Below, one piece after another: positions 31,644 to 34,319 of a stretch of DNA of 34,319 nucleotides. The stretch's first letter is position 1, and each line of letters opens with the position of its first letter. The stretch is from Chloroflexota bacterium (GTDB lineage Bacteria > Chloroflexota > Anaerolineae > JAADDB01): NCBI GenBank assembly GCA_013154135.1, contig JAADDB010000282.1, positions 1-34,319 on the forward strand, in the 5' to 3' direction. Position numbers and translations under genes: made by a program. The notes under the pieces were generated by a model, which saw nothing but the letters and a program-made list of their open reading frames with translations, did no database searches and was not told where the DNA came from.

Positions 31644-32540
31644 ATGAGGAAGCGAGTTCACATTATCGGTGTGCCCATGGATTTGGGACAGAGCCGGCGC
31701 GGGGTGGATATGGGGCCCTCCGCGCTGCGCTACGCGGGCCTGGGCCCCACTCTGGCCGCGCTGGGCTATGAAGTGGTGGACGGCGGGAATATCCCCGTAC
31801 CCGTGCCCGAGGAGGAGGTGGAGGAACCCAACACCCGCGCACGCCATCTCAAAGCCGTCGCGGCCACGGCCCAGGAGATTTACCGCCGCGCTCGCGCCTG
31901 CCGGGAACAAAACGCGTTCGTCCTCTTCCTCGGCGGCGATCACTCCATCAGCATCGGCACCGTGGCCGCAGTCTCCGAAGGACGCGACATCGGCCTCATC
32001 TGGATCGACGCACACGGGGATTTCAACACCCCGGAGACGTCCCCCACCGGCAACATCCACGGCATGCCCGTCGCGGTCATCACCGGCCGAGGCCCAGAAC
32101 CCCTCGTCCAGGTGGGATATCCCGGCCCCAAAGTCCAACCCGCGCACATCGTCCTGGTGGGCACCCGCGACTTGGACCCAGGAGAACGGGAGGCGTTACG
32201 GCACAGCGGCATTACCGTCTTCACCATGCGGGATATCGATGAGTTCGGCATGGCCACGGTGGCCCGCCGCATCATCACTCAGCTCCACGGTCTGGAATAC
32301 GTCCACGTGAGTCTGGACATGGATAGCCTGGACCCAGATGTGGCCCCAGGGGTGGGCACGCCGGTCAGCGGCGGACTCACGTACCGGGAGGCCCATCTTC
32401 TTATGGAAATCCTGGCCGAATGGGGTAAAATAGGGTCCTTGGACATTGTAGAGGTGAACCCAATTTTGGACCGACGCAACCAGACGGCCCGGATCGCGGT
32501 GGAATTGAGCGCTTCCCTCCTGGGCAAACGCATTCTGTAA
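31644..32540 (+). CDS. rocF: Arginase
   Basis: A 298-residue ureohydrolase that splits L-arginine into ornithine and urea at a di-manganese centre. Metal ligands are complete: H100 (GGDHSISIG), D122, H124 and D126 (IDAHGDFN), D225 and D227 (SLDMDSLDPD). The stretch TPETSPTGNIHGMP following the DAHGD motif is the arginase (RocF) version and distinguishes it from most agmatinases, so I call arginase rather than agmatinase. AGGAGG lies 7 nt upstream of ATG. A repeat tract occupies the leader right up to the ribosome binding site. Confidence 0.9.
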   Translation: MRKRVHIIGVPMDLGQSRRGVDMGPSALRYAGLGPTLAALGYEVVDGGNIPVPVPEEEVEEPNTRARHLKAVAATAQEIYRRARACREQNAFVLFLGGDHSISIGTVAAVSEGRDIGLIWIDAHGDFNTPETSPTGNIHGMPVAVITGRGPEPLVQVGYPGPKVQPAHIVLVGTRDLDPGEREALRHSGITVFTMRDIDEFGMATVARRIITQLHGLEYVHVSLDMDSLDPDVAPGVGTPVSGGLTYREAHLLMEILAEWGKIGSLDIVEVNPILDRRNQTARIAVELSASLLGKRIL

Positions 32541-32589
32541 ACCGGGAAGCCCACGGGCCCGGCTGGTTCGTCCAATGTGAGGGGGACCG

Positions 32590-33225
32590 ATGACACATGT
32601 GGATTACCGACAACAGCTGATTGACTCACTGGTCCGACGATTGCATGACCTGTCGGAGGAGAGTTTGGCCCAGCTGAGCCAGTTCATCGCTTACCTGAAG
32701 TGGCAGGAGGAGCAATGGCGTTCCATTGTGGGCGATGAGGAACACCCGGAACGACACATCGTCTGGCAATATGATTTCATCGAACACTTTGACCAAGCAT
32801 CCAAGGCGAGCACCGGCTCGCCCGAGGGGATGGAGATTAAAGTGGGACCGGCCCAGTGCGGCATGGTCCTGAAACCGGCCATCTGGCAACATCCCCCCCT
32901 CAAGGGAGAAGCTGTGGTGGAATATCAACCCACCATCCCACTGAACGTGGAGATCTTGCAACTCCGCTTCGCCATCGGCATCCGAGATGGCGCGATTCTC
33001 AGCGAGGATAACCCGGTGGGATTCCGCATCCGGCTCAACGGCCGGCGCATTTGGAGCCGTCTCAAGCACACTAACGAGTGGGAATACTTCATCGTCGACC
33101 TGCCCAACCTGGCCGGCATGACCCCCACCATCCAGTTCATCACCGACGCGCTGGGCCAGCATCACTGGAAGTGGGCTGTGTGGGGCGAACCCCAGCTGTT
33201 GGGGTTTGTGGAAAAGTCGGAGTAG
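32590..33225 (+). CDS. Hypothetical protein, helical N-terminus and beta-rich C-terminus
   Basis: A 211-residue soluble protein with no signal peptide. Residues 1-45 are helical (QQLIDSLVRRLHDLSEESLAQLSQFIAYL). Residues 60-205 look like a beta-sandwich, with VLKPAIWQHPP, EILQLRFAIGI, GFRIRLNGRRIW, then a C-terminal WKWAVWGEPQLLG that recalls carbohydrate-binding-like or glycosidase-accessory sandwiches. I do not recognise the family. GAGGGGG lies 4 nt upstream. It is 49 nt after the arginase and 12 nt before the LysM lipoprotein, so the three may form one transcript. Confidence 0.8.
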   Translation: MTHVDYRQQLIDSLVRRLHDLSEESLAQLSQFIAYLKWQEEQWRSIVGDEEHPERHIVWQYDFIEHFDQASKASTGSPEGMEIKVGPAQCGMVLKPAIWQHPPLKGEAVVEYQPTIPLNVEILQLRFAIGIRDGAILSEDNPVGFRIRLNGRRIWSRLKHTNEWEYFIVDLPNLAGMTPTIQFITDALGQHHWKWAVWGEPQLLGFVEKSE

Positions 33226-33237
33226 GATGAGGCGCTC

Positions 33238-34224
33238 ATGAGACGGGGATACGTGGTCGCCTGGGGAATCCTCATCCTCTTCCTGATGATGACCGGATGT
33301 GGCCGCGTCATCACCCGGCCCACACCCCTGCCCCCCACCCCAACGCCCACGGTCACGCCGACGCCGACTCCCACACGTCGGCCCGCGACACCCACCCCCC
33401 GTCCTTACACGCCTCCTCCCACGCCGACGCCCACAGCTACGCCCACGCCCCTCATCTACACCATCCAGAAGGGGGATAACCTCATCAGCATTGCCCGACG
33501 CTTTGGCGTCAGTGTCCAGGCCTTGCAGGACGCCAACGGGATTGTGGACCCACGGCGATTGCAGATCGGGCAGCCCCTGGTCATCCCCGTCGGCGGGGAG
33601 GTGAAAGGGACGCCCACGCCCACGCCCACCCCTATCCCACTGCACATCCAGGGACTCTACGTCCGCCCAACGCGGTTGGGGGATGTGTGGATCTTGGGAG
33701 AGGTGGTGAACACCAGCGGGATGGATGTGGAACAGGTGCAGGTGGAGGGCTCCCTCCTGGATGAGCACGAGCGCGTGTTGGCCGTGGCCCACGCGCGGGC
33801 TATTTTGGACTTTCTTCCCGCGGGGGAACGAGCTCCCTTCGCGCTGCGCTTTCGGGATGCCCCCTCGTCCTTCACCTCCTATCAGGTGACGGTCCACCAA
33901 GCCTTGCCCGGCTTTGTGGGCGGGTATTATCTGGACCTGAGGGCCGAGGAGGTGCAAGGGGAGGGGGAAGGGTATCACACGTATTTTCTCGATGGGCTCG
34001 TGCGCAATGTGGGAGATGCGGATGTGGTGGGGGTTGTGGTGGTGGCTACGCTGTACGATGCGCAACAGCGGGTCGTGGGCATTCGCAAGGGAGCGCCTGT
34101 ACACAATGTCATCCCGCCGGGGGGAACGACCCCGTTCCACCTGGAGATCCAACTCCTGGGCGGACCTGTGAAAACTTGGCGCATCGTGGTCCAAGGCCAC
34201 AGGCCGGTGGAAAGTAACGATTAG
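33238..34224 (+). CDS. LysM lipoprotein with FxLYD-like domains
   Basis: A 328-residue predicted lipoprotein: lipobox MMTGC (Cys21). A Thr/Pro linker (about 25-72) is followed by a LysM domain at about 73-117 (YTIQKGDNLISIARRFGVSVQALQDANGI), which binds glycan chains of peptidoglycan or chitin-like polymers. A second short Thr/Pro linker leads to two beta domains at about 138-225 and 230-320 resembling FxLYD (VWILGEVVNTSGMDVEQVQVEG; FLDGLVRNVGDADVVGVVV). GAGG lies 5 nt upstream of ATG. The last residues (ESND) and the stop codon are encoded by a heptamer repeat (AAGTAAC-GATTAG), so the repeat has shaped the C-terminus. Confidence 0.88.
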   Translation: MRRGYVVAWGILILFLMMTGCGRVITRPTPLPPTPTPTVTPTPTPTRRPATPTPRPYTPPPTPTPTATPTPLIYTIQKGDNLISIARRFGVSVQALQDANGIVDPRRLQIGQPLVIPVGGEVKGTPTPTPTPIPLHIQGLYVRPTRLGDVWILGEVVNTSGMDVEQVQVEGSLLDEHERVLAVAHARAILDFLPAGERAPFALRFRDAPSSFTSYQVTVHQALPGFVGGYYLDLRAEEVQGEGEGYHTYFLDGLVRNVGDADVVGVVVVATLYDAQQRVVGIRKGAPVHNVIPPGGTTPFHLEIQLLGGPVKTWRIVVQGHRPVESND

Positions 34225-34237
34225 AGTAACGATTAAC
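34212..34237 (+). repeat. Heptamer tract overlapping the LysM gene stop codon
   Basis: AAGTAAC, GATTA-, GAGTAAC, GATTAAC in succession on the plus strand; the stop codon TAG at 34222-34224 lies inside. Confidence 0.8.
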
Positions 34238-34257
34238 CCAGATTTTGCGCAATCAGC

Positions 34258-34285
34258 GGGCGAAGCACGAAAAACGCCCTTGTTT
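34258..34285 (+). terminator. Weak candidate terminator after the LysM gene
   Basis: GGGCG (34258-34262) and CGCCC (34275-34279) could pair around a 12-nt loop, followed by TTGTTTT. The short stem and long loop make this tentative. Confidence 0.25.
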
Positions 34286-34319
34286 TGGCACCTTACCAAC
34301 TGAACCCGAAATGCTTTAT

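Noticed and set aside
32426..32431. TAAAAT inside the arginase gene as promoter for the downstream genes
   Set aside because: No -35 at proper distance; short intergenic gaps suggest read-through from the arginase promoter.
32626..34299. 557-codon minus-strand open frame
   Set aside because: It is antisense to two well-supported plus-strand genes, and its Arg/Gly/His-rich parts are the reverse of the Thr/Pro linker.

Overview
The window is about 34 kb of GC-rich bacterial DNA. Several traits point to a Chloroflexota bacterium, probably Anaerolineae-like; this placement is inference from gene content, since no rRNA or other marker is present. The traits are secreted proteins with long Thr/Pro linkers, FG-GAP and pre-peptidase C-terminal (PPC) domains, a 'choice-of-anchor Q' beta-helix protein, GT39 membrane glycosyltransferases, a KorAB ferredoxin oxidoreductase and short Y-V-P C-terminal tails. 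I call 23 protein-coding genes. I saw no tRNA, rRNA, CRISPR array or transposase.

Layout. On the plus strand, 119-2101 holds a membrane-anchored M23 peptidase and trmD. A minus-strand cluster (10821 down to 2641) encodes a small unknown protein, a lipoprotein carrying a Lon-type (S16) protease domain, and three large secreted proteins (FG-GAP/PPC, TolB-like propeller, beta-helix). Another minus-strand operon (13522-11220) encodes a carboxyltransferase, an OadG-like subunit and a biotin carrier. The korAB operon (17450-14522) has a long structured leader and a clear terminator. A plus-strand GT39 glycosyltransferase (17946-19634) faces minus-strand genes for a FecR-domain protein, a TPR protein, an AEC transporter, a small acidic protein and a HEAT-repeat protein. 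Then comes a subtilase. Upstream of it is an ECF-transporter operon (31289-25781) in which fused ATPases, EcfT and an S component share a transcript with an M20 hydrolase and a P1/DmpA-type aminopeptidase. The plus-strand right end has an arginase, an unknown protein and a LysM/FxLYD-like lipoprotein.

The most unusual feature is not a gene. Intergenic regions carry tandem heptanucleotide tracts that all fit GANNAAC (GATTAAC, GAGTAAC, GACGAAC, GACCAAC). They are often arranged as compound units with conserved 50-60 bp spacers, and some abut or overlap stop codons. They resemble in form the heptanucleotide STRR repeats of cyanobacteria. Next to one group lies a 196-nt stretch of seven consecutive hairpins.

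The best functional hypothesis is the ECF operon: uptake of a small vitamin- or peptide-like molecule followed by intracellular amide hydrolysis by the two co-transcribed hydrolases. The ligand cannot be read from the sequence.
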